64,000 bases of DNA, taken from NCBI GenBank assembly GCA_900104495.1, contig FMXS01000005.1, positions 1 to 64,000 on the forward strand, written 5' to 3'. This document shows, piece after piece, positions 42,129-51,098 of this stretch (the first letter of the stretch is position 1; each line of letters opens with the position of its first letter). The notes beneath the pieces are model-generated. The model ran no database searches. It was given only the letters and a program-made list of their open reading frames with translations, and was not told the DNA's origin. This DNA comes from Ruminococcaceae bacterium FB2012. Its GTDB lineage: Bacteria; Bacillota; Clostridia; Oscillospirales; Ruminococcaceae. Position numbers and translations under genes: made by a program.

Positions 42129-44210
42129 TCATTCCGCCACGAACACTGCCGCCGAGCGGCTTTCAAGGCGTTCGGGACCCCGGTCGCGGAGCTTCCGGCG
42201 AGCATTGCTTTCACCGGTGAAGGAGCAGAACTCCCTGTACCATTTCATTCCCGCCGGGATTATCGGCAGCATGAAGTCGTGGGGCTCCCAGTGGGCGTTG
42301 ACGGCGATGTAAATGAACCTGTCCTTTTTAAGGCCGTACTTTTTCCCCTCCTGGGCGTACATATACCCGAAGGTCAGCGTGGGGGCGGACATATCCAGCT
42401 GCCACGGCTCGCAGGAATGGAAGGAAAGCTCGGGATAGCCCGTGCCGTTGTGGGCCTCGTCGAAGGTGGTGCAGCGCAGCACCGGGTTGGCTTTTCTGAA
42501 AGAGATCAGCGCCTTCACATACTCGAACAGCTCCCGGTTCTTTTCAAGTCCGCTCCAGTCCAGCCAGGAGATCTCGTTGTCCTGGCAGTAAGCGTTGTTG
42601 TTGCCGAACTGAGTGTTGGCAAACTCGTCCCCGGACAGTATCATCGGGGTGCCGCGGCTGGTGAGCAAAAGGGTCAGAGCGTTTTTCATCTGCCGCATCC
42701 GGAGAGCGTTTATCCCGGCATCATCCGTTTCGCCCTCGGCGCCGCAGTTCCAGCTGTCATTGTCATTGCAGCCGTCGCGGTTGTCCTCGCCGTTGGCAAG
42801 ATTGTGCTTTTCGTTGTAGGAGAACAGATCGTAAAGCGTGAACCCGTCGTGACAGGTCACGAAATTCACGGAAGCCGTTGAGCTTCGCTCGCTGTAAAGG
42901 TCCCGGGAGCCCGCGATCCTGCGGTAAAGCTCGGGAGCCTGCTCCGCGCCGCCCTTTATGAACCTTCGCAGACAGTCGCGGTAGCGGCCGTTCCATTCCG
43001 ACCAGCGCTTCCAGGAAGGGAAGCTCCCCACCTGATACAGTCCGCCTGCGTCCCAGGCTTCGGCGATGAGCTTGCAGCGTCCCAGCACCGCGTCCCGCGC
43101 CAGGGATTCTATCAGCGGCGGCATCATCATGGGTGCGCCGTTTTCGTCCCTTGTGAGGATAGAAGCCAGATCGAATCTGAACCCGTCGATGTGATAGGAT
43201 GATGCCCAGTATCTCAGGCAGTCGATTATGCAGCTTCTCACCACTGCGTTGTTGCAGTTCATCGTGTTGCCGCATCCGCTGAAATTGCAGTAATGCCCGT
43301 CGGGGGTCAGCAGATAGTAGGTGCGGTTGTCGATGCCCCGATAGGAGATGCAGGGACCCTCTTCATTGCCCTCGGCGGTGTGGTTGAACACCACATCCAG
43401 TATCACTTCTATGCCGTTGCGGTGAAGATTGGCGATAAGGTTTTTCAGTTCGTCGGCCTCCAGCCCCAGCCGCGCAGATGCGGCATATCCCGCCTTCGGC
43501 GCGAAGAATCCCACGGGAGAATAGCCCCAGTAATTGTAAAGCCTGTTCCCCTCGTACTGTCTCGGATTGTCGAACTCGTCAAACTCAAAGATAGGCATAA
43601 GCTCAACGCAGTTTATGCCCAGCTCTTTCAGATAGGGTATCTTCTTTATCATTCCCGCGAAGGTGCCGGGATGCTTCACCCCGGAGGAAGGATGCCTTGT
43701 AAATCCCCGGACGTGCATCTCATAGATGACCAGCTCGTTCTGAGGTATCTCCAAAGGAGTGTCTCCCATCCAGTCGTAGTCCTCAAGGATGATCTGCCCC
43801 CGGTGAGGGAAGGGTTCCTCCGGGTCGGGCTCTCTGCCCCATACGCTCCGTCCCGAGACCGACTTTGCATAGGGGTCAAGGAGGGGCTTTGAGGCGTCGA
43901 AGAGCAGACCTTTCTGCGGGTCGTGCCTTCCGCCGAAGCGGTAGCCGTATTCGGTGGTCTCGATGTTGATGCCGAAGACCATCATCGTGTAGACGTTCCC
44001 GATGCGGAATTCATCGGGAAAAGGTATCTCGGCAAAGGGCTCTCTGCTGCCGTGGTGATAAAGCAGCAGCGTGCAGGAGTCGGCGTCCTTGGAGAAGATG
44101 CTGAAATTCACGCCGCCGTCGGTAACGGACGCACCGAAAGGGAACACCCTGCCGACGCGGTATTCGAGGTCTCCGATGCTGTGAGTCGGAAAAGTATCTA
44201 TCCTTACCAT
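42129..44210 (-). CDS. glgX: Glycogen debranching enzyme / isoamylase-type GH13
   Basis: 693 residues. An N-terminal CBM48-like domain (FPFGASVTDGGVNFSIFSKDA) precedes the GH13 barrel, with ELVIYEMHVRGFT, VILDVVFNHTAEGN (region I), DGFRFDLASIL (region II, nucleophile Asp), KLIAEAWDAGG (region III, acid/base Glu) and FVTCHDGFTLYDL (region IV). The long insert typical of GlgX/isoamylase (DNRTYYLLTPDGHYCNFSGCGNTMN) is present. It removes alpha-1,6 branches from glycogen or starch dextrins in the cytoplasm. No other glycogen genes are nearby. It lies 32 bp after a truncated response-regulator remnant. Confidence 0.93.
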   Translation of the reverse strand: MVRIDTFPTHSIGDLEYRVGRVFPFGASVTDGGVNFSIFSKDADSCTLLLYHHGSREPFAEIPFPDEFRIGNVYTMMVFGINIETTEYGYRFGGRHDPQKGLLFDASKPLLDPYAKSVSGRSVWGREPDPEEPFPHRGQIILEDYDWMGDTPLEIPQNELVIYEMHVRGFTRHPSSGVKHPGTFAGMIKKIPYLKELGINCVELMPIFEFDEFDNPRQYEGNRLYNYWGYSPVGFFAPKAGYAASARLGLEADELKNLIANLHRNGIEVILDVVFNHTAEGNEEGPCISYRGIDNRTYYLLTPDGHYCNFSGCGNTMNCNNAVVRSCIIDCLRYWASSYHIDGFRFDLASILTRDENGAPMMMPPLIESLARDAVLGRCKLIAEAWDAGGLYQVGSFPSWKRWSEWNGRYRDCLRRFIKGGAEQAPELYRRIAGSRDLYSERSSTASVNFVTCHDGFTLYDLFSYNEKHNLANGEDNRDGCNDNDSWNCGAEGETDDAGINALRMRQMKNALTLLLTSRGTPMILSGDEFANTQFGNNNAYCQDNEISWLDWSGLEKNRELFEYVKALISFRKANPVLRCTTFDEAHNGTGYPELSFHSCEPWQLDMSAPTLTFGYMYAQEGKKYGLKKDRFIYIAVNAHWEPHDFMLPIIPAGMKWYREFCSFTGESNARRKLRDRGPERLESRSAAVFVAE

Positions 44211-44242
44211 ACAACCTCCTTCGGGGCAGCGCCCCGGTCATA

Positions 44243-44704
44243 TCAAAGGTCTTCGTCGTAAAGGAAATCCGCCAAGTAATACTGGCTCATGTATTCGTTC
44301 TGATAGGAATTCACGGCTCCCGCGTCAAGCTCCTTGAAGCGGTAGTAGCCGCAGCCGAGGACTTTGGTGTTGACCGCCAGCGCATTGCAGCTGCGGACGA
44401 TCGCCTCCTCGGCGCCCACGGCTTTAAGGCTCTTGACAAGCCCCTGTATCAGCTTCTGAACATAGTTCTGCTGTTCCTCGTCGTAGGGAGCGTCCTCGAA
44501 AAGCACCGCGGCGATCTCCTTGGTGGAGCAGGAGCTTCCCTGTCTGTGGACGAGATAGGCAGAAATCTCCTTGGATTTGCTGCGTTCAAAATGAACGTGC
44601 TCGCCGCTGGGAAGGAATACGTCGAAGTTCCCGAAGCACTGAACCCTCAGCAGCGCGTCCTGGTCGCCGAAGGCGGTAACATCCGCATCGGGCTCGGCGC
44701 CATT
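44243..44704 (-). pseudogene. Response regulator C-terminal part without receiver
   Basis: The frame begins after an in-frame TGA at 44705-44707 and has no good start codon until well inside. It encodes RVQCFGNFDVFLPSGEHVHF, FERSKSKEISAYLVHRQGSS and later AVNSYQNEYMSQY. This is the winged-helix plus activator region that follows a receiver domain in a common Clostridial response-regulator family (usually CFGNFEVF, then SKTKELLAYL). The receiver, about 125 residues, is missing, and the sequence upstream belongs to an unrelated BspA-like remnant on the other strand. It is therefore a 5'-truncated gene. If translated from an internal ATG near 44506 it would give an 87-residue fragment. Confidence 0.75.
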
Positions 44705-44800
44705 TCAAGCATTTTCAGCATGCTTATACGAAAAGTATACCATAAAATGCGGGTCAAGTCAATGGATTTTCACAGAGGAGAGCGGTCAAAAAAGGAGCAT

Positions 44801-45372
44801 CTGCGCCGCTGTTCGGTTCGGCTGCTGTTCTCCCTGACGGCTTATCTTATCTCGGTACCGGGATCACCGTAAGCGCCGCCGTTTCCGGCGACTATGAATA
44901 CCAGGTGCGTTCTGACGGCACTGCTGAGATCACCGGCTACAACGGTTCATCCGCAAGCATTGTTATCCCCGAAAAGCCGGGCGGCAAAACCGTTGCCCGT
45001 ATCAGCAATCCGGCATTCTATAAGTGCAAAGCCAAAACGGTCTCAATTCCCAAGACCGTAAAATACGTCGGCACGGATTCGTTCAGAGATTCCCCCAACC
45101 TCAGCACCGTTTCTTTTGAGGGCGGTACGGAAAGGATCGGCAGTGATGCGTTCTATGGCTGCAAGAGCCTTAAAAGCGTAAAGCTCGGCAGCGGGCTCAA
45201 GACCATCGAGCCTTATGTGTTCTACGGATGCAGCGCCCTTACGGGACTTGTGTTCCCCGACAGCGTTACAGGCATCGGCGGTTACTGCTTTGAAAACTGC
45301 TCCGCACTTGAAGCCGTGACTCTTCCGAGCGGCATCAGCGTCCGGGAGAGCTGTTCCTGCGTCAGACGGTAA
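44801..45372 (+). pseudogene. BspA-like leucine-rich repeat surface protein, frameshifted and truncated
   Basis: AAAGGAG at 44792-44797 precedes a signal-peptide-like stretch that begins with CTG rather than ATG (RRCSVRLLFSLTAYLI). The frame then changes near 44846: the following frame continues LGTGITVSAAVSGDYEYQV and NGSSASIVIPEK, then about four LRR_5 units (FYGCKSLKSVKLGSGLKTIE; FYGCSALTGLVFP; FENCSALEAVTLPSG). The repeats stop abruptly at about 45340 where the sequence enters the antisense of an mnmA fragment. Intact BspA-like proteins have many more repeats and a C-terminal anchor. Family known for surface adhesion; this copy cannot make a normal product. Confidence 0.75.
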
Positions 45373-45516
45373 AGCATATAGGTCTGATCCTTTTCGGCGT
45401 GGACGGCCTGCTTTACGGTAAAGCGCCCGCTGGCGAGCCTGACGATCTGCGCGTAATGCCCCGTGGCGATGTAATGCGCACCCCGAAAGCCCGACGATGA
45501 CCCTATCGCGCTTCAT
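45338..45516 (-). pseudogene. mnmA: mnmA remnant with internal deletion
   Basis: The ATG at 45514-45516 starts KRDRVIVGLSG, the PP-loop N-terminus of the tRNA 2-thiouridine synthase MnmA. Immediately after SG the frame breaks; the next frame reads HYIATGHYAQIVRL, then HAEKDQTYMLYRLTQEQL and SRTLMPLG, a region normally about 100 residues further on, and then ends at the join with the BspA-like fragment near 45340. The missing part contains the catalytic Cys loop, so no function is possible. The start overlaps the end of the hydE remnant, as expected for adjacent genes. An intact mnmA copy would be expected elsewhere, since the enzyme is usually important. Confidence 0.8.
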
Positions 45517-45683
45517 AGCTTTTGGCGTCTCCCACGGCGCTTACTATCCTGTATCCCGCGGACGTAGACCTCGTCGCCGTACATCTCGCGGCGCACTTTG
45601 TCCGCCAGCGCGAAAAGCTCGTTCTCGTTCTGCGTATCTTCGATAAGCTCCGCAAGAGCGCTGTCGGAGTTAAGCTCAAACAT
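45503..45683 (-). pseudogene. hydE: hydE remnant with internal deletion
   Basis: ATG at 45681-45683 after AAGGAGAAGGG starts MFELNSDSALAELIED, and then DKVRREMYGDEVYVRG, the N-terminus of the radical-SAM FeFe-hydrogenase maturase HydE just before its CxxxCxxC cluster loop. The frame then joins, shifted, to GYRIVSAVGDAKSYEAR (stop at 45503-45505), which looks like a HydE C-terminus. About 300 codons, including the radical-SAM core, are missing. Read in the first frame the product would be 56 residues and inactive. The N-terminal assignment is good; the C-terminal one is tentative. Confidence 0.65.
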
Positions 45684-45710
45684 AAGTCCCTTCTCCTTTC
45701 TCGGACGGTA

Positions 45711-45748
45711 CAAAAATCGGCGATGTGCATTTCGGCGCACATCGCCGT
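45711..45748 (-). terminator. Terminator of the suf operon
   Basis: On the minus strand GGCGATGTGC-GCCGAAAT-GCACATCGCC followed by GATTTTTG, just after the rrf2 stop at 45754. Confidence 0.8.
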
Positions 45749-45753
45749 CCGTT

Positions 45754-46191
45754 TCAGATGACATACATATCCCATTGGTTTCCCTTGCTCTTGCAGCCGT
45801 CTATGAAATCCTTCAGCGTAACCGTTTCCGCAAATTCCCGGAGGTTGGCATCGACACGCTCCCAGAAGTGGGTCCTCACCTGGTCGCGGATATCGCTTTC
45901 AACATTCCCCGAGATGCTGTCGGCAAGTATGGAATCGTCCAGGGCGCTCAGCACTTCGTACACGGTGATCCTGTCGGCGCCGCGGGTAAGGGTGTACCCG
46001 CCGCCGGAGCCCTTATGCGCCTTGATAAGCTCCGCGTGTTTCAGGCTGACGAGTATCTGTTCAAGATATTTCTGCGAGATGCTCTGCCTCTCGGATATAT
46101 CCGATGCGGGAACAACCGCACCGTTCTCGGAATAGATCGCTATATCCGCAAGAGCTATCAGCCCGTATTCGACTTTTGTTGATACTCTCAT
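45754..46191 (-). CDS. Rrf2-family regulator (IscR/CymR-like), last gene of the suf operon
   Basis: 145 residues. STKVEYGLIALADIAIY, QSISQKYLEQILVSLKHAEL and GSGGGYTLTR are the Rrf2 winged-helix signatures. IscR binds a 2Fe-2S cluster through three spaced cysteines in the C-terminal part; here only one Cys is present (DGCKSKG), so this member is more like CymR or a cluster-free Rrf2. CymR controls cysteine metabolism genes. Its place at the end of sufCBDSU, opposite metNIQ, cysE and the thiocarboxylate operon, makes it the obvious candidate for binding the shared CCTATTGAC boxes, including its own promoter. That is inference. Confidence 0.88.
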   Translation of the reverse strand: MRVSTKVEYGLIALADIAIYSENGAVVPASDISERQSISQKYLEQILVSLKHAELIKAHKGSGGGYTLTRGADRITVYEVLSALDDSILADSISGNVESDIRDQVRTHFWERVDANLREFAETVTLKDFIDGCKSKGNQWDMYVI

Positions 46192-46205
46192 TTCCTTTCC
46201 TCCTA

Positions 46206-46631
46206 CTATCCGTTTTCGTCCAGCAGCTTTTCAAGTGTCTTCCAGCCGAGGGTCGCGCATTTCACCCTTGCGGGCATTCTGGAGATGTTCTGTAAAGCTC
46301 CTGCTTCCTCCAGTGTTTCCAGCTCCTCGTCGGTGATGCTCCCGCTTATCATTTTCGAGAACAGCTCCCCGATATGCTTTGCATCATCAACGCTCCTTCC
46401 GATGACAAGATCCAGCATTATATCCGCCGAAGCGTTGGAGATCGCGCATCCCACTCCCGTGTAGGAGCCGTCGGTGATGACACCGTCCCTGATAACGAGA
46501 TTGAGTGTCAGAGAATCTCCGCAGGTCGGGTTCAGACCCGCGTTAGAACAGGTCGCGCAGGGCAGTTCGTGAAGATGTATCGGGTGCAGATTGTGGTCGA
46601 TCAGCACTTCGTTGTAAAGATTATCCGTCAT
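46206..46631 (-). CDS. sufU: Fe-S assembly / sulfurtransfer protein SufU
   Basis: 141 residues, IscU-like fold of the SufU type. Conserved zinc/sulfur ligands are present: LNPTCGDS (Cys near 37, Asp39), GVGCAIS and RVKCATL; the SufU insertion DDAKHIGELFSKMI is also present. SufU accepts persulfide from SufS by zinc-ligand swapping and passes sulfur to SufBCD. Its start overlaps the 3' end of sufS by 11 bp. Fifteen bases separate it from the rrf2 gene. Confidence 0.93.
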   Translation of the reverse strand: MTDNLYNEVLIDHNLHPIHLHELPCATCSNAGLNPTCGDSLTLNLVIRDGVITDGSYTGVGCAISNASADIMLDLVIGRSVDDAKHIGELFSKMISGSITDEELETLEEAGALQNISRMPARVKCATLGWKTLEKLLDENG

Positions 46632-47841
46632 AGCCCATTCGCCTCCTGACTGTTTTCAGAGTTTCGGTAAAGCGCTCGATGTCGCTTTCGTCGTTGTAGA
46701 ATGCAAGGCTCATCCTTGCGGAGGACTGCACTCCCAAAAATTGATGCAAAGGCTGGGCGCAGTGATGTCCCGCCCTGATAGCTATCCCGTCAGCGTCGAA
46801 TACCGCCGCGACGTCGTGAGGATGAACGCCCTCCACCGTGAAGGAGATTATCCCGTGATGCTCATTTGCCTTCTCCGAGCCGATGATGTGAACATAGGGC
46901 AGACGGGACATTTCCTCGAAGGCAAGTGCCGTGAGCCTGTCCTCGCGGGCGGTGATCTCGTCGAAGCCGATGCTGTTGATATAGTCGATCGCCGCGCGGA
47001 GGCCCACCGCTCCGCCGACGTTCACGGTACCGGCTTCAAATTTGTGGGGCAGTTCCGCGAAAGACGCGCTCTCCCGGGTGACGTATTCGATCATCTCACC
47101 GCCGAAAAGGAAGGGCGGCATTTTTTCAAGAAGTTCCTCCCGGCCGTAAAGCACGCCGATGCCCATGGGAGCATAGAGCTTGTGCCCCGAAAAGGCGAGG
47201 AGATCCACTCCGAGATCCCGCACGTCCACGGGCGTGTGAGGGACGCTCTGGGCTCCGTCACAGACCGTCACGGTGCCGTTGGCGCGGCAGATCTCCGCGA
47301 ACTCTTTAATGGGATTTATGCGCCCGAAGATGTTGGATACCTGCGCTATGGCAAAGAGCTTCGTCCTCGGAGTGAGGGCGGCTTTCAGCGCCTCGGCGGT
47401 GTATTCTCCCTGCTTGTCACATTCAAGGAAACGCAGCTCCGCTCCCGTTTCACGGGCAAGAGTCTGCCAGGGCAGCAGGTCGGAGTGATGCTCTGAGATA
47501 GCCACAAGAAGCTCATCCCCGCGGTGTATGTTCGCCCGTCCCCAGCTGTACGCGATAAGGTTCAGACTTTCGGTGGCGTTGCGGGTAAAGACGATCTCCC
47601 GGACGCTTTTCGCCCCGATGAACCGCCTCACCGCCTCACGGGCGTTTTCGTAGGCTTCGGTGGCCTTGACGCTAAGACCGTACAGCCCCCGCAGAGGATT
47701 GGCGTTTTCCTCGCGGTAGTATTTTTCCACAGCTTCGATCACGCACCGGGGTTTCTGCGTGGTGGCGGCGTTGTCGAGATAGTCCAAATTTCCGTACACT
47801 TGAAAGACGGGGAGATCATCCTTGAAGTTTCGCTCACTCAT
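46621..47841 (-). CDS. sufS: Cysteine desulfurase SufS
   Basis: 406 residues from the ATG at 47841 (GGGGTGACGCAG upstream), which overlaps the sufD stop (ATGAGTGA). PLP-binding features: SEHHSDLLPWQ, CDGAQSVPH and the Schiff-base lysine in FSGHKLYAP. The catalytic Cys is in IRAGHHCAQPLH. Group II desulfurase supplying persulfide sulfur to SufU. A second, distant desulfurase in this window (57571-59241) has a long N-terminal extension and is the encapsulin cargo candidate. Confidence 0.95.
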   Translation of the reverse strand: MSERNFKDDLPVFQVYGNLDYLDNAATTQKPRCVIEAVEKYYREENANPLRGLYGLSVKATEAYENAREAVRRFIGAKSVREIVFTRNATESLNLIAYSWGRANIHRGDELLVAISEHHSDLLPWQTLARETGAELRFLECDKQGEYTAEALKAALTPRTKLFAIAQVSNIFGRINPIKEFAEICRANGTVTVCDGAQSVPHTPVDVRDLGVDLLAFSGHKLYAPMGIGVLYGREELLEKMPPFLFGGEMIEYVTRESASFAELPHKFEAGTVNVGGAVGLRAAIDYINSIGFDEITAREDRLTALAFEEMSRLPYVHIIGSEKANEHHGIISFTVEGVHPHDVAAVFDADGIAIRAGHHCAQPLHQFLGVQSSARMSLAFYNDESDIERFTETLKTVRRRMGYDG

Positions 47842-48658
47842 CTGCGTCACCCCACCCCAAAGCCTTGTAAACACGGGCTTTCGCAGTATCGTCGTCAATG
47901 CGTGAGACGGCCTTCATCAGCTGCGAACGGGCCGCAAGTTCGTATATCTTTTCCTCGCTTATCCCGCGGGAGCGCATATAGAAAATGTGATTTTCGTCGA
48001 GGCGTCCGACGGTGGCTCCGTGGTTGCCCTCGACGTTCTCCTCCTCGCAGAGGATAACGGGAACTGTCCGATTTCTTACCCTGTTATCAAGCAGCAGGGC
48101 ACTTTCGTGCTCACTGCCCTTGGCACCGGATGAGCCGTTTTTGAAGTCGATGGTTCCCTTGAAGATCTTCTGGGACCGCCCCCTCAGCACCGAACCGATC
48201 TCTATCGAGGATTCGCTTTTCCTGCCCCGATGCTCCGCGATAAGGTTGATGTCCAACTTGTCCTCGCCGTCCAGCGTGCATCCGATGACGGCGGTGAATC
48301 TTGACTTCGCGCCGTCAAGCCGGGTCACGACTTCGCTGACCGTATCGCTCCCGCCGATATAGATCTGGATCAGCTCCAGCTCGGCGTTGTCTTCAAGCTC
48401 TGCATCCAGCTTTGAAACGTAGGGTGACTGCCGCTCAAACACCTGGACCAGCTTCAGTTTCACTCCCCGTGACACCTTCACGCGGAGTTCTCCCACGGAC
48501 AGCGTTTTTTCGTCCGCAAACAGCACCACCGACCTGTTATCCGAGGGACTTATGCTCGCTTTGACGGTTTCATATCTTTTTATATCGCGCTTTGCATAAT
48601 TGACTCCCAGGCTGGAAAACGTCGGGACGGGCAGGATGTTCACTTTGGTTTCTGACAT
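47834..48658 (-). CDS. sufD: Fe-S scaffold protein SufD
   Basis: 274 residues from the ATG after AAAGGAGGAAAAACC; the longer frame lacks a site. Shorter than Escherichia SufD but with the SufB/D beta-helix end: EGNHGATVGRLDENHIFYM and RSRGISEEKIYELAAR. It partners SufB and SufC in the SufBC2D scaffold. Located between sufB (13 bp) and sufS (overlap). Confidence 0.9.
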   Translation of the reverse strand: MSETKVNILPVPTFSSLGVNYAKRDIKRYETVKASISPSDNRSVVLFADEKTLSVGELRVKVSRGVKLKLVQVFERQSPYVSKLDAELEDNAELELIQIYIGGSDTVSEVVTRLDGAKSRFTAVIGCTLDGEDKLDINLIAEHRGRKSESSIEIGSVLRGRSQKIFKGTIDFKNGSSGAKGSEHESALLLDNRVRNRTVPVILCEEENVEGNHGATVGRLDENHIFYMRSRGISEEKIYELAARSQLMKAVSRIDDDTAKARVYKALGWGDADE

Positions 48659-48671
48659 GGTTTTTCCTCCT

Positions 48672-50081
48672 TTACCCAACGCTTCCGTGCATTTCAAGAC
48701 CTATAAGACTGTTCATTTCCACCGCGTACTCCAAGGGTAATTCTTTGGACACATTGTCTGCGAAGCCCCGGACGATCATAGCCCGTGCATCCTCCTCGGA
48801 AAGCCCGCGGGAGGTCAGATAGAAGATAGCCTCGTCGCTTATGCGTCCGATCCTTGCCTCGTGTCCGACGTCGCATTTATCGGTCTTTACGTCGATGACG
48901 GGCACCGTGTCCGAGCGTGAGATGTTGTCCAGCATCAGCGATTCGCAGTTGACCGAGGACTTGCTCCCGACGGCGTTTTCGTTTACGACCACCGCGCTCC
49001 GGAAGGTGCTTTTCCCTCCCGACTTGCTCAGAGATTTTGTGTTCATATACGAGGATGTGTTCGGCGCATTGTGGACGATCTTCGCCCCGGTATCAAGGTC
49101 CTGACCCTCGCCTGCAAAGGTGATGCCGGTAAACTCTGCACTTGCTCCTTCACCGTTTAATATACTCATAGGATACAGATAGCTGACGTGTGAGCCGAAA
49201 CTGCCGGACACCCATTCTATCCGTCCGTTTTTCTGTACTAATGCTCTTTTCGTGTTGAGGTTATACATATTCTTCGACCAGTTTTCGATAGTCGAATACC
49301 GCAGGCTCGCGCCCTCGCCGACGTACAGCTCCACGCAGCCCGCGTGAAGTCCCGCTTCGTAGTATTTCGGGGCGGAGCATCCCTCGATGAAGTGCAGATA
49401 GCTGTTCTCCTCCAGGATTATCAGCGTATGCTCGAACTGTCCCGCACCTTTGGCGTTGAGCCTGAAATAGGACTGGAGCGGTATCTCCAAGTGTACGTTT
49501 TTCGGGACATATACAAACGAGCCTCCCGACCAGACGGCTCCGTGCAAAGCCGCAAATTTGTGGTCCGTCGGCGGCACCAGCTTCATAAAATGGGAGCGGA
49601 TGATCTCCGCGTACTTCGGGTCGTGCATCGCGCTTTCAAGATCGGTGTAGACCACTCCCGACTGCGCCACTTCCTCGCGGACATTGTGGTAAACAAGCTC
49701 CGAATCGTACTGCGCACCCACGCCCGCCAGGCTTTCACGCTCCGCCTGCGGTATGCCCAGGCGCTCAAAGGTCTCTTTAATATTTTCGGGTACTTTCTCC
49801 CAGTCGGTATTCATCCGCGTTTTCGGACGAATGTAGGCCACGATGTTGTCCACGTCCAGCCCCTCGATGGAAGCCCCCCAGCTCACCATCGGAGTGCGCT
49901 TGTATATCTCCAGCGAGCGGAGCCTGAACTCCCGCATCCAGTCGGGGTCGTTCTTTTCCTCCGAGATCTCACGGATGATCTCCGGCGTGATGCCGCTGTC
50001 GAAGAAGTCGCTCTCGTCCTCCTCAAAGCGGAAATCGTACAGCGAGCGGTCAACGTCTGCGACTTGAGTTTTCTGTTTCAT
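48672..50081 (-). CDS. sufB: Fe-S scaffold protein SufB
   Basis: 469 residues, the usual length. GSFVYVPKNVHLEIPLQSYF, HFIEGCSAPKY, VEWVSGSFGSHVSYLYP and KCDVGHEARIGRISDEAIFY are characteristic of SufB, including the Cys and His/Glu regions used in cluster assembly. Start after GAGGTATAAATAA. It follows sufC by 4 bp. Confidence 0.95.
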   Translation of the reverse strand: MKQKTQVADVDRSLYDFRFEEDESDFFDSGITPEIIREISEEKNDPDWMREFRLRSLEIYKRTPMVSWGASIEGLDVDNIVAYIRPKTRMNTDWEKVPENIKETFERLGIPQAERESLAGVGAQYDSELVYHNVREEVAQSGVVYTDLESAMHDPKYAEIIRSHFMKLVPPTDHKFAALHGAVWSGGSFVYVPKNVHLEIPLQSYFRLNAKGAGQFEHTLIILEENSYLHFIEGCSAPKYYEAGLHAGCVELYVGEGASLRYSTIENWSKNMYNLNTKRALVQKNGRIEWVSGSFGSHVSYLYPMSILNGEGASAEFTGITFAGEGQDLDTGAKIVHNAPNTSSYMNTKSLSKSGGKSTFRSAVVVNENAVGSKSSVNCESLMLDNISRSDTVPVIDVKTDKCDVGHEARIGRISDEAIFYLTSRGLSEEDARAMIVRGFADNVSKELPLEYAVEMNSLIGLEMHGSVG

Positions 50082-50085
50082 TTAT

Positions 50086-50832
50086 TTATACCTCTTCGAT
50101 GTATTTCTCAAAGCCGTCCGCCAGCACGTCAAATGCCAGCTGACCGTCTCCCTCTCTGACGATCCTGCCGTTTGAGAGGATGTGGGTCTTATCCGCGTTC
50201 AGCTCTTCAAGTATCTTCGCGTTGTGAGTGATGATGAGCAGCGTCCCGCCCACGCTTTTTTTGTACTCCTCGATGCCTTTGGAGACCACCTTGACAGCGT
50301 CCACATCCAGGCCCGAGTCGGTCTCGTCCAGGATAGCAAGGCGGGGTTTCAGCATAAGAAGCTGGAGTATCTCCGCCTTCTTTTTCTCTCCGCCGGAGAA
50401 GCCCACGTTCAGATCGCGTCCCGCGTAGGACTCGTCCATACCCAGCACGGACATAGCCGCCGCCAGGTTTTTCTTATGCTCGAACAGCTTGATGCGCTGG
50501 CCTGTCTGCTGTTCAAGAGCATTCCGCAGGAACTCCGAGAGGGTTATACCCGGTATCTCCACGGGGTCTTGAAAAGACAGGAAGATGCCCCGCTTTGCGC
50601 GCTTGTCGGCGGACTCTTCGGTGATGTCCTCGCCGTCGAAAAGTATCCTTCCCCCCGTGACTTTATATTCGGGACTGCCCATGACCGTGCATCCGAGGGT
50701 GGATTTTCCTGCCCCGTTGGGGCCCATAAGCACATGAGTCTCTCCCTTGCCCAGTGTCAGATCGACTCCGCGGAGCAGTTCCTTATCCTCGGCGGAGACC
50801 GTCAGTCCCTCTGTTTTCAGCAAATCAGACAT
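50086..50832 (-). CDS. sufC: Fe-S assembly ATPase SufC
   Basis: 248 residues. ABC ATPase with Walker A MGPNGAGKST, signature FSGGEKKKAEIL, Walker B LAILDETDSGLD and H-loop ITHNAKILE. SufC drives conformational change in SufBC2D. First gene of the operon; GGAAGAATACA before the ATG. The operon order C-B-D-S-U-rrf2 is the Firmicutes type with an added regulator. Confidence 0.95.
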   Translation of the reverse strand: MSDLLKTEGLTVSAEDKELLRGVDLTLGKGETHVLMGPNGAGKSTLGCTVMGSPEYKVTGGRILFDGEDITEESADKRAKRGIFLSFQDPVEIPGITLSEFLRNALEQQTGQRIKLFEHKKNLAAAMSVLGMDESYAGRDLNVGFSGGEKKKAEILQLLMLKPRLAILDETDSGLDVDAVKVVSKGIEEYKKSVGGTLLIITHNAKILEELNADKTHILSNGRIVREGDGQLAFDVLADGFEKYIEEV

Positions 50833-50923
50833 TGTATTCTTCCTTTCGTTTATCTCTTTATAAAGGTATATCGGACACGCGGATGCCTTCGCATATCCTA
50901 CGCTTTTAATATGAATTATACAT

Positions 50924-50956
50924 ATAATAGCACATATTTCCTACTATGTCAATAGG
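50924..50956 (-). promoter_or_regulatory. suf promoter with Rrf2-type operator
   Basis: Minus strand TTGACA (50947-50952), 17 bp, TATTAT (50924-50929). The -35 hexamer is embedded in CCTATTGACATAGTAGG (50940-50956), an imperfect palindrome (CCTATT / AGTAGG arms). A repressor bound here would block RNA polymerase. Confidence 0.75.
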
Positions 50957-51023
50957 TTATATAAAATTTATTGCTTCCAACAAGTAATTCGTCCAAGTGT
51001 TGACTTTTCTTTGTTCAAAGTTT

Positions 51024-51074
51024 CCTATTGACTTGCTATGATTTGTGTGTTATAATTCATACATACCCAATAGG
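51024..51074 (+). promoter_or_regulatory. metNIQ promoter with similar operator
   Basis: TTGACT (51028-51033), 17 bp, TATAAT (51051-51056). The -35 lies in CCTATTGACTTGCTATG (51024-51040), which matches the suf box at 13 of 17 positions, and a CCAATAGG half-site follows at 51067-51074. Confidence 0.72.
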
Positions 51075-51098
51075 ATTAATCAGAAAGGAGTGCCGATA

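Noticed and set aside
50833..51098. A SAM or T-box riboswitch upstream of metNIQ or suf
   Set aside because: The gap is AT-rich with closely spaced divergent promoters and leaves too little leader for either; operator-like boxes explain it better.
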